Source: Amylostereum areolatum
Lineage: Eukaryota > Basidiomycota > Agaricomycetes > Russulales > Stereaceae
Assembly (NCBI GenBank): GCA_012932865.1
Contig: SAXG01000113.1
Location: 1 to 64,000 of the forward strand
Direction of reading: 5' to 3'
DNA length: 64,000 bases
Part shown: positions 54,185 to 64,000 of the stretch, one piece after another
How positions within the stretch are numbered: position 1 is the first letter of the stretch
Layout of the letters: the number at the start of each line of letters is the position of its first letter
The notes under the pieces: model-generated
The model's database searches: none
Told to the model about the DNA's origin: nothing
What the model saw: the letters and a program-made list of their open reading frames with translations, nothing else
Program-made: the position numbers and the translations under genes

Positions 54185-55783
54185 ATGTACTTCTCCGCTG
54201 CCTTCATCCTCGCCGCTCTCCCCTTCTTGACCGCCGCCGCCCCCTCCTCCGAGGCGCGCCCCGGCTTGGCCATCCCTCTCCAGAAGCGCACAGCTATTCG
54301 TCGTGCTGACGGTGTCGCAGACACTGCTGCTCTCAAGGCCAACGTCAAGAGGAGCGTCGCGTGAGCCGCTTCGTTTGACTGGTCTCACCTTGACCACAGC
54401 CTGACCGACAACGTTCTTTTGCAGCAAGGTTCAGCGCGGCTTCGAGGCGTACGCTCGCAACACTGGTTCCGCCCACCCCCTGGCCAAGTCCATGAGGACA
54501 ACGCAGAAGCGCGCCGCCGGTGCTGACGCGTTGACAGACGATTCCGAAGAGCTTTGGTACGGGAAGATCTCCGTGGGCACCCCCGCGAAGTCATTCACGG
54601 GTACGTCAAACATACCCCTTCCTGCTCCACAGCGATCAAGAGCTAACTTGACTCCGTCTTCTAGTCGACTTCGACACCGGAAGCAGCGACCTCTTCCTGC
54701 CCGGCCCCGACTGCGATTCGAGCTGCTCCGGCCACGCGACGTACGACCCCAGCTCGAGCTCGTCCTCGACCGCGCTCAACAAGGACTTCTCGCTCTCCTA
54801 CGGCGACGGCTCGACCGTCAGTGGCGACCAGTACACCGACACCGTCTCCATCGCTGGCCTCACGGTGTGTATCTGATCGTATGAGCTTCCCTGCTCGATC
54901 GTTGACGGCAGAGTTCTCTGTAGGCTAAAGCGCAGACGTTGGGCGCGGCGAAGACGTACTCGTCCGGCTTCGAGAGCAGCAACTTCCCCGCGGACGGCCT
55001 GTTGGGCATGGGCTTCAAGTCTATCTCGGACTATAACGCCGATCCTCCCTTCCAGAGCTTCATTGCCGCGGGCGCCACAGACAGCCCGGTCTTTGGGTTC
55101 AAGCTCTCTGACAGCGGCGCGGAGCTCTACCTCGGCGGCACGAACAGCAAGCTCTACTCCGGCGACTTCACTTATGTCCCCGTTACTCAAGAGGTACGTA
55201 CGCTGGCATGGATCTGTGGGACAGTGACTGAATGGTGTGTGCGCGCTACAGGGTTACTGGCAGGTTGCCTTGGACGCCTTCAGCGTCAATGGCGACTCGG
55301 TCGTCTCCAGCACCTCTTCCATCATCGACACCGGCACCACCCTCATCATCGGCGACACCGCATCCGTCAAGTCCGTCTACGCCCAGATCGACGGCTCGAA
55401 GGCCTCCGACGACGGCACTTATACCAGTCAGCACCGCCGCTCCTGCGTGATTTCGTGCACCGAAGCTCACCGATTTTGAACAGTTCCCTGCGACTTCTCC
55501 ACGCCCGTCAGCATCACGTTCGCAGGCAAGGAGTTCAGCATCGACCCTTCCACCTTCACCGTCGGCCAGGCCTCGTCGGGCTCTTCGGACTGCGTCGGCG
55601 GTCTCGCCGGGGACGACGACATCGGCAGCGGTATGTCTTGCTTCCTCACCGTCGACCACCGATGGTCGCTCACTGTCCTGTCTTTCCACAGAGTTCTGGA
55701 TCGTCGGCGACGTCTTCCTGCGCAACGTTTACACCGCCTTCGATGTCGGAAACAGCCAGGTCGGCTTCGCCAGCCTCTCCTGA
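54185..55783 (+). CDS. Secreted aspartic protease (A1, polyporopepsin-like)
   Basis: Signal peptide MYFSAAFILAALPFLTAAAP, then a propeptide containing dibasic sites (QKR, VKR). The mature N-lobe has WYGKISVGTPAKSFTVDFDT with catalytic DTGSSD at about 54672; flap YGDGSTVSGD; the C-lobe has catalytic IIDTGTTLI (about 55325) and C-terminal FWIVGDVFLRNVYTAFDVG. A Cys pair near CDSSCSG and another at CDF...DCVGG fit the fold. Five or six introns of 50-65 nt, stop 55781-55783. Family members digest protein in acidic, extracellular conditions during wood or litter growth. All catalytic residues are present. Confidence 0.92.
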
Positions 55784-56356
55784 GCATCCTGGTTCTGTCC
55801 ATGATCGCGTCGCCGTTGTCGCTGCTACACTGACAACTTGCATGTAACTTATACCTTTACGCTTTGTCCCACAGATACGTAGCAACTTGTATACCTCACC
55901 CATCCCCTGTTTCTGATCGTCTTGCTCGACGGCTCACAATCGAATCGTTGTTGTTCATCGTGTTCATCGTGCCCACACACCTTAGCTTTGTACGAGTCGC
56001 TTTTGGCAGGATAGGCCGCTCGAGCAGACACTCCATGGCGACGTTCACTTGCACACTGAACGACATACAACGAGATCCTGAGTATTCTTCGCACCGTTGC
56101 GCCATTGAAACGCCCGGGCCCGTTTGCCGGGGGAAAATGTGTGAATTGAGTCGACTATGTAAGGAAGTACAGTACACTAGGTATCTGCGGGGAAGTCCGT
56201 GGCATGGGAGGCTATAGATACATTATGACCAAAATCCGAAAGAATGAATACAGCGAGGAGCCCGGGTGTGTAATGTAGCAAGACGTCTATCCCATCCAAG
56301 TCGTGCGGTCGTCATCTAGGTCGTTCAACGGATCGCGTAGAAGGCCAGCCGCACGT
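55784..56356. other. Convergent 3' intergenic region
   Basis: Holds the 3' ends of the aspartic protease (plus) and cupredoxin (minus) genes. ORFs here have no domain. Confidence 0.5.
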
Positions 56357-57656
56357 TCAGAGCACGATGAAACCGAGAACGACGGTCGCTGCGAGGAGCG
56401 CGGCTGACCGACCGGTCAAGGGCGCGGGCGCGCTGTTGGAGGTGCCCGAGGCGCTGTTGGAGGACGAAGAGGTGCCGTTCTGGGACACTGCGCGCGCTTG
56501 GAAGGCGGCGAAGTCGCTCGTGCCGTTCTCGAGCGCGTTGACGGAGAAGACCATGCCTGAGCCGCAGTGGTTGGCCTGGGCGCAGTAAACCCAGATCGGG
56601 GCGGTCTGTGGACGGGGTCGTCGTGAGCCAAGTTGTGGGACAGGGGCAAGGAAGGGATGCGTACGTCGTTGACTTGGATGGTGTAGGTCGGGAACGTGGT
56701 GGCGTTATCCGCAACGGGCATGCTGGTAACGCACCAACGCATCAGCATGCAAGGACACGAGGATAAAGCCAGGAGAAACGTACAATCCAGAGTTAAACCC
56801 GACTTGTCCGCTCGTGGACGTGTCCGTGAGGGGGCGGCACGGCGCCGGGAAGCTGCTCTGCGTCGCGGTGTGGTTCTTCTGGTGGAACTCGAACGTGATG
56901 GTGTCACCCGCCTGCGCGGAGATGTTCGAGGGCTGGAAGAGGAGCTGGTTCGGACCGCCGACGACGATCTTGTGGTCGGAAGACGTCGATGTGGCTGGAG
57001 CGGAGGACGAAGTGGCTGAGGCAGACGTTGCAGCGGCGGAAGATGCAGCGGCCGTTGTGGTTGCAGCCGCGGCGGAGGCAGAGGCGGATGTGGTAGTCGA
57101 GTTGTCGGTGGAAGTGGAAGTATTACCTATGGCGTTGGATACGAACTGGTCCATTTTCTCTCCAGGGTTTATGGCGAAGACCATGCCCTGCTGACAATGG
57201 CCCGCTTGGCGACAGTATACCCAGACGGGGTTGGTGTCCTGCACCGTGAACTGGGCAATTTGGAAAGGGCCGTCGGTGTTGTTGTCGGGGACGGGGATGC
57301 TGCAAGACGGTCAGTATTGGCAGCGTGCTTAGACTGGATGCAGGAGACGACGTACAATCCGGAGTCGAATCCATTGGCGAGGGGAGAACATGGGGAGGCG
57401 AGAGAGCTCTGAGTCACCGTGTGGTTCTTCTGGCGGAAGACGAAGGTGACGACATCGCCGATGTCGGCAGTCTATAGCACACGGTTAGACCATGCGTTTA
57501 CCGCCGCAAGGGTAGGGAATAACGCACCACGTTGTTCGGGTTGTACGCGACGACACCGCCGATTCCGCCGACTTGGATGGTGTGTTCGGCAGCGCGGACG
57601 GGGGGGATTGCGGCGAGGGAAATCGCGGCAGCGACGAGTGAGAGCGAGAAGAGCAT
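56357..57656 (-). CDS. GPI-type extracellular protein with two cupredoxin domains
   Basis: ATG 57656; signal peptide MLFSLSLVAAAISLAAIPPV. Domain 1 has AEHTIQVGG, Cu-ligand His in KNHTVTQ and the C-x4-H-x4-M cluster CRQAGHCQQGM. A Ser/Thr/Ala-rich linker follows (56990-57120). Domain 2 repeats the plan: HKIVVGG, KNHTATQ and CAQANHCGSGM. The C-terminus has a Ser-rich stretch and a hydrophobic tail (LLAATVVLGFIVL) fitting a GPI signal. Mononuclear type-1 copper ligands (His, Cys, His, Met) look intact in both domains. Related fungal extracellular serine-rich proteins are expressed at cell surfaces, sometimes in development. Four short introns. Stop at 56357-56359. Confidence 0.88.
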
Positions 57657-58388
57657 GTTAGAGTGCTTGGACGTTGTAGGCTAGGATGTCAAACGACGAG
57701 GCTCGAAGAGGGTGAGCGAGTGGGAGGACTGGTCAAAGTCGGGGGCAGTTATAGCGCGACGGCAAAGGCGAAGGGGCGACAGCCAGGTCAAAGAGAGGTG
57801 AAAGGGGGGAAAGGTGATGATGCATCCTGCGTCCTTCATTATTTATAACCGACGAAGCGAACAATACGCGATGCCGCGATGCAGGCGTTCAATGGGACGG
57901 ACGGAAGACAGAACAAAGACGAGTCCCGGACAATAGGGCCCGTGGGCGCTTGACGGGCCGCTCAGCCAATCGCAGGCCTCGCGCCTCTTTGCCTTTTGTC
58001 TCGGTTGGGGCCATGCACCCGCCAGCTCTCCCGCCGCAGACAAAGAGAAGACACGGTTTGGGCACCTCGCACCGCATGTTATCACCGCGCGGTACTTTGG
58101 CAGGAGGCTTACCGACGTCCCCGAACCACGTAATTATAATAGGCGAGCGCAACTTAGACTGCCTCACCGCCACGGGGTTTTCATGACTCCAGCCAAACTC
58201 CAGCCTGATGTCCAAGAAAGCACTGTATCGCCAAAAGATGGCATCGAGTGGACTGGGATTACAGTTGTGAATACATAGCCAGTATGCCCGCAATAATAAG
58301 ATACACTGTCAGCGGTTCCGATCATACAACAAGCCCCCATAAAATGTTCAGCTAGGTCCACGCCTCAGCCTTCCATCGCGGTTCGGAA
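57657..58388. promoter_or_regulatory. Promoter of the cupredoxin gene and 3' flank of the T5orf172 gene
   Basis: Minus-strand CTATAA at 57749-57754 (about 95 bp upstream of ATG 57656) and TTATAAATA at 57838-57846 are TATA candidates. No ORF with a domain between 57850 and 58380. Confidence 0.45.
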
Positions 58389-60010
58389 TCATACATACGC
58401 CTCCACGAACCCGCCCCACTTCTCAATCACGGGCTTCACGATCAAGTCCCATTCGCGACCTTTGTACCGTCCCTTCGTAACGCGCTCGAACGAGAAGATC
58501 TCCTTGTGGTTCTTCCCACCTGCGTCGTACCTCTCAGCACCACGTCGCAGCGCGTACAAGGAAAGCGAGACTCACAGTCGGGGCAGCGTTTGATGTCGCC
58601 CTTGCCTGTGCGTTTCGCAGGATCGTTCCCGGACACGGAGTTCGGAAACTTGGGGTCGGTGTAAGGCGAGTGCGCCGCGAGGTCCGCGAGCTCGAGGTGG
58701 ACCAGCCGCTCGAGACGATGGCACCAGGGGCCCTTGTTGCCTGCTTGAATGAGGCCCTTCATGAGGCTGGCCTGATCCGGCAAGAGACCGTCGGGCCAGT
58801 GACCGCGGAGGATCTGCTCCTTCGAGCCACATTGCCGCGACCACTGGTCCATCCGGCGGTTCAAGTTGGTCGCACGGCCTACCTTCAGATGGACGACGGA
58901 AGGATCCGCCGGGTCTGAACCGGATAGATGAGTGGTCGGCTCGTATGGAACAGGGAAGATATATACCCAGGATTTCGAAGGTATAGATGTACCCATCTTC
59001 GTCGCTGTCCGACTTCGCCTTCTGCATCTCGGACCGCAGCGAAGCCTGCGTCGATGGCTGCAGATACCCTGGTATCCAATCTGTACGTACTCATCGGCTC
59101 GAGTCCCGGCGTATGCTGAAAGGACGTTCTCACCGTCGAACTTGATGAATGTCGCCCCCGACTTGCGCTCGTAAAATCCGGACGGCTCCTGCATCTTCTT
59201 CTCATGCTGATGACAGAACACGTCCCCGCCCGTCTCCGCTTTGGCGGCGCTGATCTTGACCTGCTTACGACACCGATTGCCCGCGGCGGTGACCCCGTTG
59301 CACTGCACCGAGACACCGTCCTTGTCTTTCCCGATCGGCGCGCTCGGAGAGGGCGATACTGGCGCGGAGACGGTGCGGCGGTGGGGAGGAGAGACTGCAA
59401 GTTTGGGGGGTTGAGGCGTTTGGCTCTGATCCTTGCCGTTTATGGGTTGTTTAGCGGGAGTGGCAGGGAAGGCTGACTGGCCGGGCGCTGGATCAGAGTA
59501 GGGTCGGTGAGGTTGTGCAGGTGGAGGCGGCGCGAGCAATGCATCGGTCAAATAAGGACGCGGGGAGTCGCGGGGAGGGGTGAAAGCGACTGGGTATCCG
59601 GAGGTCTCGAGCGCGTGTTGCATCGTCAAGGAGGTCTCGGCATGATGAGGTTTGGGCATGGCGGGAGGGCGGGGCAATGGTGGTAGCCCCACCGCATCCA
59701 TCGCAGATGGTCCACTGGGAGGGCGCTGTCTCTGTTCGACACGTTCAGGAAAGGTGGGGGATCGTGTGAGAGATAGACGTACGGGAGGCGTAGCCTGTTG
59801 GTTCGATGAGCCGGGGCGAAAGCCACCGACGAAGCCATGGGTAGGGTACGGGTACGGCGCGGACGCTGGGGTTGGAAGAGCGGGATACAAATTCGTCGGC
59901 CGCGTTCCTCGTCCTGGAGCGGGCGGTGGAGGTGGAGGTACGTTCCCCGACAACGCCAAAGCGTTGAAGGACTCGACCAGGTCGCGCTTGCGTCCGCCAG
60001 AGCCGTTCAT
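58389..60010 (-). CDS. T5orf172 (GIY-YIG-like) domain protein
   Basis: ATG 60010 (MNGSGGRKRDLVESFNAL); stop 58389-58391 after KWGGFVEAYV. A Pro-rich N-terminal half is followed by a small Cys/His motif (CNGVTAAGNRCRKQV ... FCHQHEK, about 59190-59290), probably zinc-binding, then the T5orf172/DUF1766 module: DEDGYIYTFEI, HLKVGRATNLNRRMDQWSRQ, GHWPDGLLP, and CHRLERLVHLELADLA with RCPDC...HKEIFSFERV. Introns of ~51-60 nt are clear at about 59083-59142, 58914-58965 and 58516-58572. The family shares the GIY-YIG nuclease fold; basidiomycete and ascomycete proteins of this class are poorly characterised. Nuclear location is possible; activity not established. Confidence 0.82.
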
Positions 60011-60508
60011 CGTGTCGTACGCGCGTCCGGTCGATCGGTGGCCAACGAGGACGAAAGATGGTATACACAGATAACAGAAAGTGAGGAGGGGTCGTGTTTC
60101 GTCAAGGCGGGCGGGTCGGTTGATAAAAGGCGCGCATGACTGGCGTGAGAGAGATTCATGGCGGTGGAAGAAACGAGGCGCGGCGAACTTCGAAGCGCCC
60201 TGTTTGTTTTCCTTTCCTTGGTCCTCCCACCACCATCATCCGTTTCTCACAGCAGTCGTCGTTTTCCGTCTCCCCGAGGCGTCAAAAGTACATGTGAGTG
60301 CGGTTGCTTTATCTCGCTCCTACCAAAAAGCAAAAGATGAAGCGCACTGGGCTCTGAGGATTTTCCTCGATGTTATGCATTACGCCCCAAGGGGCGGCGG
60401 CCTAGAAAACCGTTAACTGACCTTTCCTGTCGTTTCGAACGGGTGTGGAGGGTACGCTGACTGCTGACCGACGTTCTGGCAGAAATCTATCGGCATAATT
60501 TTTGCGAA
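60011..60508. promoter_or_regulatory. Divergent promoter region, T5orf172 gene / LCP5-like gene
   Basis: About 500 bp between oppositely oriented starts (60010 minus, 60509 plus). No strong TATA; no ORF of substance. Confidence 0.4.
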
Positions 60509-61732
60509 ATGGATGCAGACGATGTTAAGCAGGAGTTTTGCGATGTACTCGGGGACATGACGAAGAGTATGGCCTCCGTACGCGAACTCATCAAGACTCT
60601 TCGTGGAAAGTACGTGCTGCTTCAACCTGCCTTACTCTCCCCATCTGTTGTCTTCACTCTACTTATCAAACATCGTAGACAGACAACCACGACCGACTTC
60701 GACTTCAAGGATGGTATCTCCCTCCTTTCCCTCAAGCACCACGTTTTGCTCTCGTACATGCAATCATTGGTCCTCCTAAACGCACAACGTGCATTGGGCC
60801 ACGCTTTGTCCGAACATGGACCACCGTTGGCTCCGTTCAGCTCTGCAGAGCGGGAGCAGCGCGGATCAGCACCTGGGGACTTTGTCGATGCTGTCGTCGA
60901 GGGCCGCCTTGTGCTCGAAAAGACGAAAATACTTGAGGGCCGGATGCGGTATCAGATCGAGAAGCTCGTCCGACTGGCCGAAGAAGCGCCGACGCAAAAT
61001 ACGCTCAACGGTACACTTCTCTTTCTCCACATCCATACGAGACATCTGCGGTCTGACCTGCTAGTAATTATAGACCCGCTCGCGTTCAGGCCGAATCCGC
61101 AGGCCCTCATGGGCGGCGAGGCCAGCGACGAGGAAGATGAAGACACGGGCGGCGCGGATGGTCGTAATGGAATTTACCGCCCGCCCAAGCTCGCACCGAT
61201 GCCTTACACTGACGCCCGCGGGAAGGACAAGGGTCGGCGCGCACCCGTGCCCTCGACTCTCGCGTCTCTCGCCCACCTCGACCCGACGGCGCCGTACGTG
61301 GAAGCAGCCTCTGGCTTGGGTTCGGCGCCCACGCAACGCAGCGGGCGCGCGAGGGAGATCGCGCGAATGACTGAATTCGAGGAGGACAACATGACCAGGT
61401 TGGTAATGAAGAAGTCAGAAGCGCGGAGGAGGGTAAGGGACGAAGAGGACATTGCTCTCGGGGGAAGTGGGCTGGGTGGCGGTAGGCACGCGCTCGGTGG
61501 AGGATTGGATGATGAGTTTGCAGATGTGCTTCGGAGCGTTGGGAGAGGTGGACGCGGAGGAGATGGGTATGAGGAACTTCGGGCGAGAGGGAAGAAGGAG
61601 GGCGTGCTTGCGAGAGCGAGAACTCGGAAGAGGGAGGACGACGGGATGGTCGACGAGGGGCCGAGGATGAGGAAGAAAAGCCGGTTTGAGAAGGAGACGA
61701 AGGCAGCGAAAAAGAGGACCGGGAAGAAGTAA
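60509..61732 (+). CDS. Sas10/Utp3/C1D-family ribosome biogenesis factor (LCP5 / neuroguidin type)
   Basis: ATG 60509 (MDADDVKQEFCDVLGDMTKS). N-terminal Sas10/Utp3/C1D helical domain (KHHVLLSYMQSLVLLNAQRA; EKTKILEGRMRYQIEKLVRL) interrupted by an intron at about 60609-60679 and followed by one at 61011-61069. The C-terminal part has DPLAFRPNPQAL, acidic EASDEEDEDTGG, IYRPPKLAPMPY (a hallmark of LCP5/NGDN), a conserved EFEEDNMTRLVMKK helix and a basic tail (RKKSRFEKETKAAKKR) for nucleolar targeting. Relatives belong to the U3 snoRNP/SSU processome and are needed for 18S rRNA maturation. Length and layout are normal. Confidence 0.9.
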   Translation: MDADDVKQEFCDVLGDMTKSMASVRELIKTLRGKYVLLQPALLSPSVVFTLLIKHRRQTTTTDFDFKDGISLLSLKHHVLLSYMQSLVLLNAQRALGHALSEHGPPLAPFSSAEREQRGSAPGDFVDAVVEGRLVLEKTKILEGRMRYQIEKLVRLAEEAPTQNTLNGTLLFLHIHTRHLRSDLLVIIDPLAFRPNPQALMGGEASDEEDEDTGGADGRNGIYRPPKLAPMPYTDARGKDKGRRAPVPSTLASLAHLDPTAPYVEAASGLGSAPTQRSGRAREIARMTEFEEDNMTRLVMKKSEARRRVRDEEDIALGGSGLGGGRHALGGGLDDEFADVLRSVGRGGRGGDGYEELRARGKKEGVLARARTRKREDDGMVDEGPRMRKKSRFEKETKAAKKRTGKK

Positions 61733-61886
61733 ATCTTCTAAGTACTCGATTCGAATCACATACTTCTGTTGCAAGACGCAAGCGACCTTTTAGGAGTAGG
61801 CATTGAAGATGATACAATCGCTGTGTGGAATATCAGTAAGTAGTGTTATAGTACAGTGTGACGATACATTTGGTCTCGGGTCCAAA

Positions 61887-62445
61887 TCATATGTCAAAAT
61901 CGTCGTCGTCGTCGAGCTCTCTCCTTTGGAACTGGAAGAAGCGTGAAGAGGTGAGAAAATGGATGAACAATACGCGACTAAGTGCTTACCACGACTGCAC
62001 CCTTTTTCACTGTCTTCGAATTCGCCTCTTCCGCCTGAGTAGAAGGGTTCGCTTGCGAAGTGTATCCTCGATCGATGAAGTACGCACCTGCTCGAGCAGG
62101 TCGATGAGCTGGGCCTCACTCACGCGACCGCGAAGTTGGCCCGTTTGCGCCATTCGCAGCAAGATCGACTCAACCTGCCGCGAGCGATCCGGTGATACGA
62201 GTGCAATACGAGCGACTGCAAGTAGATGGGTGAACGATCAGACCATAATGCGGGCGAAGGGGGTACGCACGCCGTTCGCGGGCGGCGGAATCGAGGACGG
62301 TCGCGAGGAGATCGTGCCGCATCTGCTCTTCGGACTGCTGTTTGGCCTCGTCTTCCTGGCCTCCCCCGCCACCAGGAGGACCTCCAGACTGCTGGAGCTG
62401 TTGCATGCGCGCCGCGCGAATCGCCGCAAGTTCAGGGTCGGCCAT
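61887..62445 (-). CDS. PDCD5 / TFAR19 family DNA-binding protein
   Basis: ATG 62445 (MADPELAAIRAARMQQLQQS). The Gly/Gln-rich N-terminal helix and the core (SEEQMRHDLLATVLDSAARE, then ARIALVSPDRSRQVESILLR, MAQTGQLRGRVSEAQLIDLL) match PDCD5. After introns at about 62062-62120 and a further one at 61923-62010, the protein ends FQRRELDDDDDFDI, the typical acidic tail. Known relatives bind DNA and the CCT chaperonin and modulate apoptosis in animals; the fungal role is less clear. Short divergent spacing from NOT4. Confidence 0.9.
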
Positions 62446-62677
62446 GGCGAGGACAAGGGAGTGGTTGTGACGGGTTTCAGTGACGGGGGCTGGGGATCTA
62501 AGACGGTTTTGAGGCCGAAAGTGTTCCTTTTTTGGCTTTCGGAGTTTGAACCTGTGGGAAAGGGCCTCATTGTCGCGTCTGTGCTTGTCGCTCCGTCGTT
62601 CTTTCAATCCTGCTCGCTGTCTTCATCGTCCTCCCGCCGCACGATCGATTCTCATTCCCCCCTCGCGTTCAACCTCC
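62446..62677. promoter_or_regulatory. Bidirectional promoter between PDCD5 and NOT4 genes
   Basis: 232 bp separate the two ATGs. No TATA on either strand; the fraction before 62678 has pyrimidine-rich CTTCATCGTCCTCCC. Confidence 0.5.
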
Positions 62678-64000
62678 ATGTCCTCTCTCAAACTGCACCC
62701 CTCCCTCCCGGCCCCCGTCGTTCATGCCAGCGTCGCTCTCCAATCCAAGTCGCAAGTTTTGACCGGCGTTCAAGACGCGTATTGGAGCGACGAAGAGGTC
62801 CTTATCATCTTTCTCATCGTCTCTCTCGTCGTTCTCAGTGCTTCTCACACCGCAGGACGCAGCAGAATGCCCTCTCTGCCTTGAAGAAATGGACGTCTCT
62901 GACCTCCACTTCAAGCCTTGTCAGTGCGGTTACCAGGTGTGCCTCAGATCCGAACCTCCGTTTTTGTTCTCCTCTCATGCTCGGTCCTCGACAGATCTGT
63001 CGTTTCTGCTGGCACCACATCAAAGAGAACTTGAACAACAAGTGCCCCGCATGCCGACGCGAGTACTCCGATGAAGCTGCCCAGCACAAGCCCGTCAGCA
63101 GAGAAGAGTGAGTGGCTTTCCGGCTTTTCTGAGCCGTCCGAGCACCTTTTGACACCGCCCTGTCTTTCTTTCGTGAACGTAGCCAACGACGCCTCAACCA
63201 ACAGAAGAAACAACGGGAACGGGAGCGCAAGGATCTTGACGCGCTTGGCAGGCGCCACCTCGCAAACGTGCGAGTCGTGCAGCGTAACGTGGTATACGTT
63301 GTCGGCATCGGTCCGCGATTCGCGAAGGAAGAGGTGCGCATACGGCTTGCCCTTCCTTGTTCTTTGACTAATGGGTCCTACTCTCCAGCTTATATCTACG
63401 CTTCGCTCCAACGACTACTTCGGCCAGTACGGTCGCATTTCAAAGATCGTGCTAGTGAAGCGGACACCGCCAGGAGGTCAAGCACCGGTCGTGGGACTGT
63501 ACATCACTTACCACCGCCGTGAAGACGCCGCAAGATGCATCACTGCTGTCGATGGATCCGCATCGCCTGGCGGAGGAAGCGACATTATGCGCGCCAGCTA
63601 TGGTACAACTAAATACTGCATGTCCTTCCTTCGGGGAGTCAACTGTCCCGACCACAGCTGTATGAACCTCCACGAATGGGGTGACGAGAAAGATTGCTTC
63701 ACTAAGGAGGACCTTGCCACGCTGTGCGTCCCCACCGTCCCTGTGCGCTCTTTTGGTACATCAGCTGACCATGACCAACATACAGTCAACATGCCATCAA
63801 GGACTCCGAAGTCACACGCAAGACAGTCGTGCTAGGGAAGAAAGCAGACGACTCGTCAGGTAAGTTGAAGGTTTCCCTCAGATCGATCGTCGTTTACTTA
63901 TGTGACCGAGCAGCGCGCTTGCCGCGTTCCGCTTCCTGGGCTAAGACAGCTCACGATCGTACCTCGGCGTCGACTGCTCTGCACAATCACACTAACACCA
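62678..64000 (+). CDS. NOT4: NOT4/CNOT4 E3 ubiquitin ligase, 3' end outside window
   Basis: ATG 62678 (MSSLKLHPSLPAPVV). The intron ending GCAG at about 62855 joins WSDEE to DAAECPLCLEEMDVSDLHFK. The C4C4 RING (CPLC ... CQCGYQICRFCWHHI ... CPACRREY) characterises NOT4; then a coiled basic linker (RLNQQKKQRERERKDLDALG), an RRM (NVVYVVGIGPRF; KIVLVKRTPP; GLYITYHRREDAARCITAVD) and a CCCH finger (KYCMSFLRGVNCPDHSCMNL). After two more introns, SARLPRSASWAKTAH begins the long disordered C-terminal region and the window ends. It is part of the CCR4-NOT complex: co-translational quality control and mRNA decay in the cytoplasm. Confidence 0.93.

Noticed and set aside
61858..63111. 417-residue plus-strand ORF
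   Set aside because: Its first half is antisense to PDCD5; only the part after about 62859 contains the real NOT4 RING frame, and an intron separates the two.

Overview
The window looks like a basidiomycete (probably Agaricomycetes) nuclear genome. Genes are GC-rich and cut by many 50-80 nt GT-AG introns with CTAAC/CTAAT-like branch sites. Mobile elements are those typical of mushrooms: a KDZ transposase, hAT, chromodomain Ty3/Gypsy and a tyrosine-recombinase (Ngaro/DIRS-type) retroelement. I see no tRNA, rRNA or CRISPR array.

Layout. 0-8 kb is repeat- and relic-rich: the C-terminus of a KDZ transposase, a broken proline-rich coiled-coil gene, a long hairpin, a multi-exon Cys-rich gene of unknown role, a GGTTC/GAACC palindrome cluster and a decayed hAT element. 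8-12.5 kb is a long SNF2-family helicase with an embedded RING (ULS1/RIS1 type). 12.6-38.3 kb is a transposon island: a minus-strand chromovirus with its 3' LTR, integrase/chromodomain and an unusual ~3 kb coding stretch between integrase and LTR; a plus-strand gag-only LTR relic; a dead caspase-domain gene split by a young Gypsy chromovirus (5-bp target duplication AATCC, an assembly gap in its 5' LTR); a TA-flanked MITE; and a Ngaro-type element whose A1-ORFs-B1-A2-B2 split direct repeats can be read directly. An intact caspase-domain gene lies just beyond the island (38.6-41.0 kb), so two paralogues bracket much of it.

41-48.7 kb holds a long foldback element, glutathione reductase, a damaged unknown gene, a small Cys-rich ORF and a single-exon unknown gene. 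49-64 kb is ordinary gene-dense chromosome: an AGC-like pseudokinase, a membrane-anchored serine beta-lactamase-like protein, a secreted A1 aspartic protease, a GPI-type double-cupredoxin protein, a T5orf172 (GIY-YIG-like) protein, a Sas10/Lcp5-type ribosome-biogenesis factor, a PDCD5 homologue and, divergently transcribed from it, a NOT4 (CNOT4) E3 ligase that runs off the end.

The genes do not form one pathway. Housekeeping loci (GLR1, LCP5, PDCD5, NOT4, ULS1) flank a region of repeated retroelement insertion that has expanded and damaged a caspase-gene neighbourhood. Splice sites are read by eye; identities rest on motif recognition, not on database searches.
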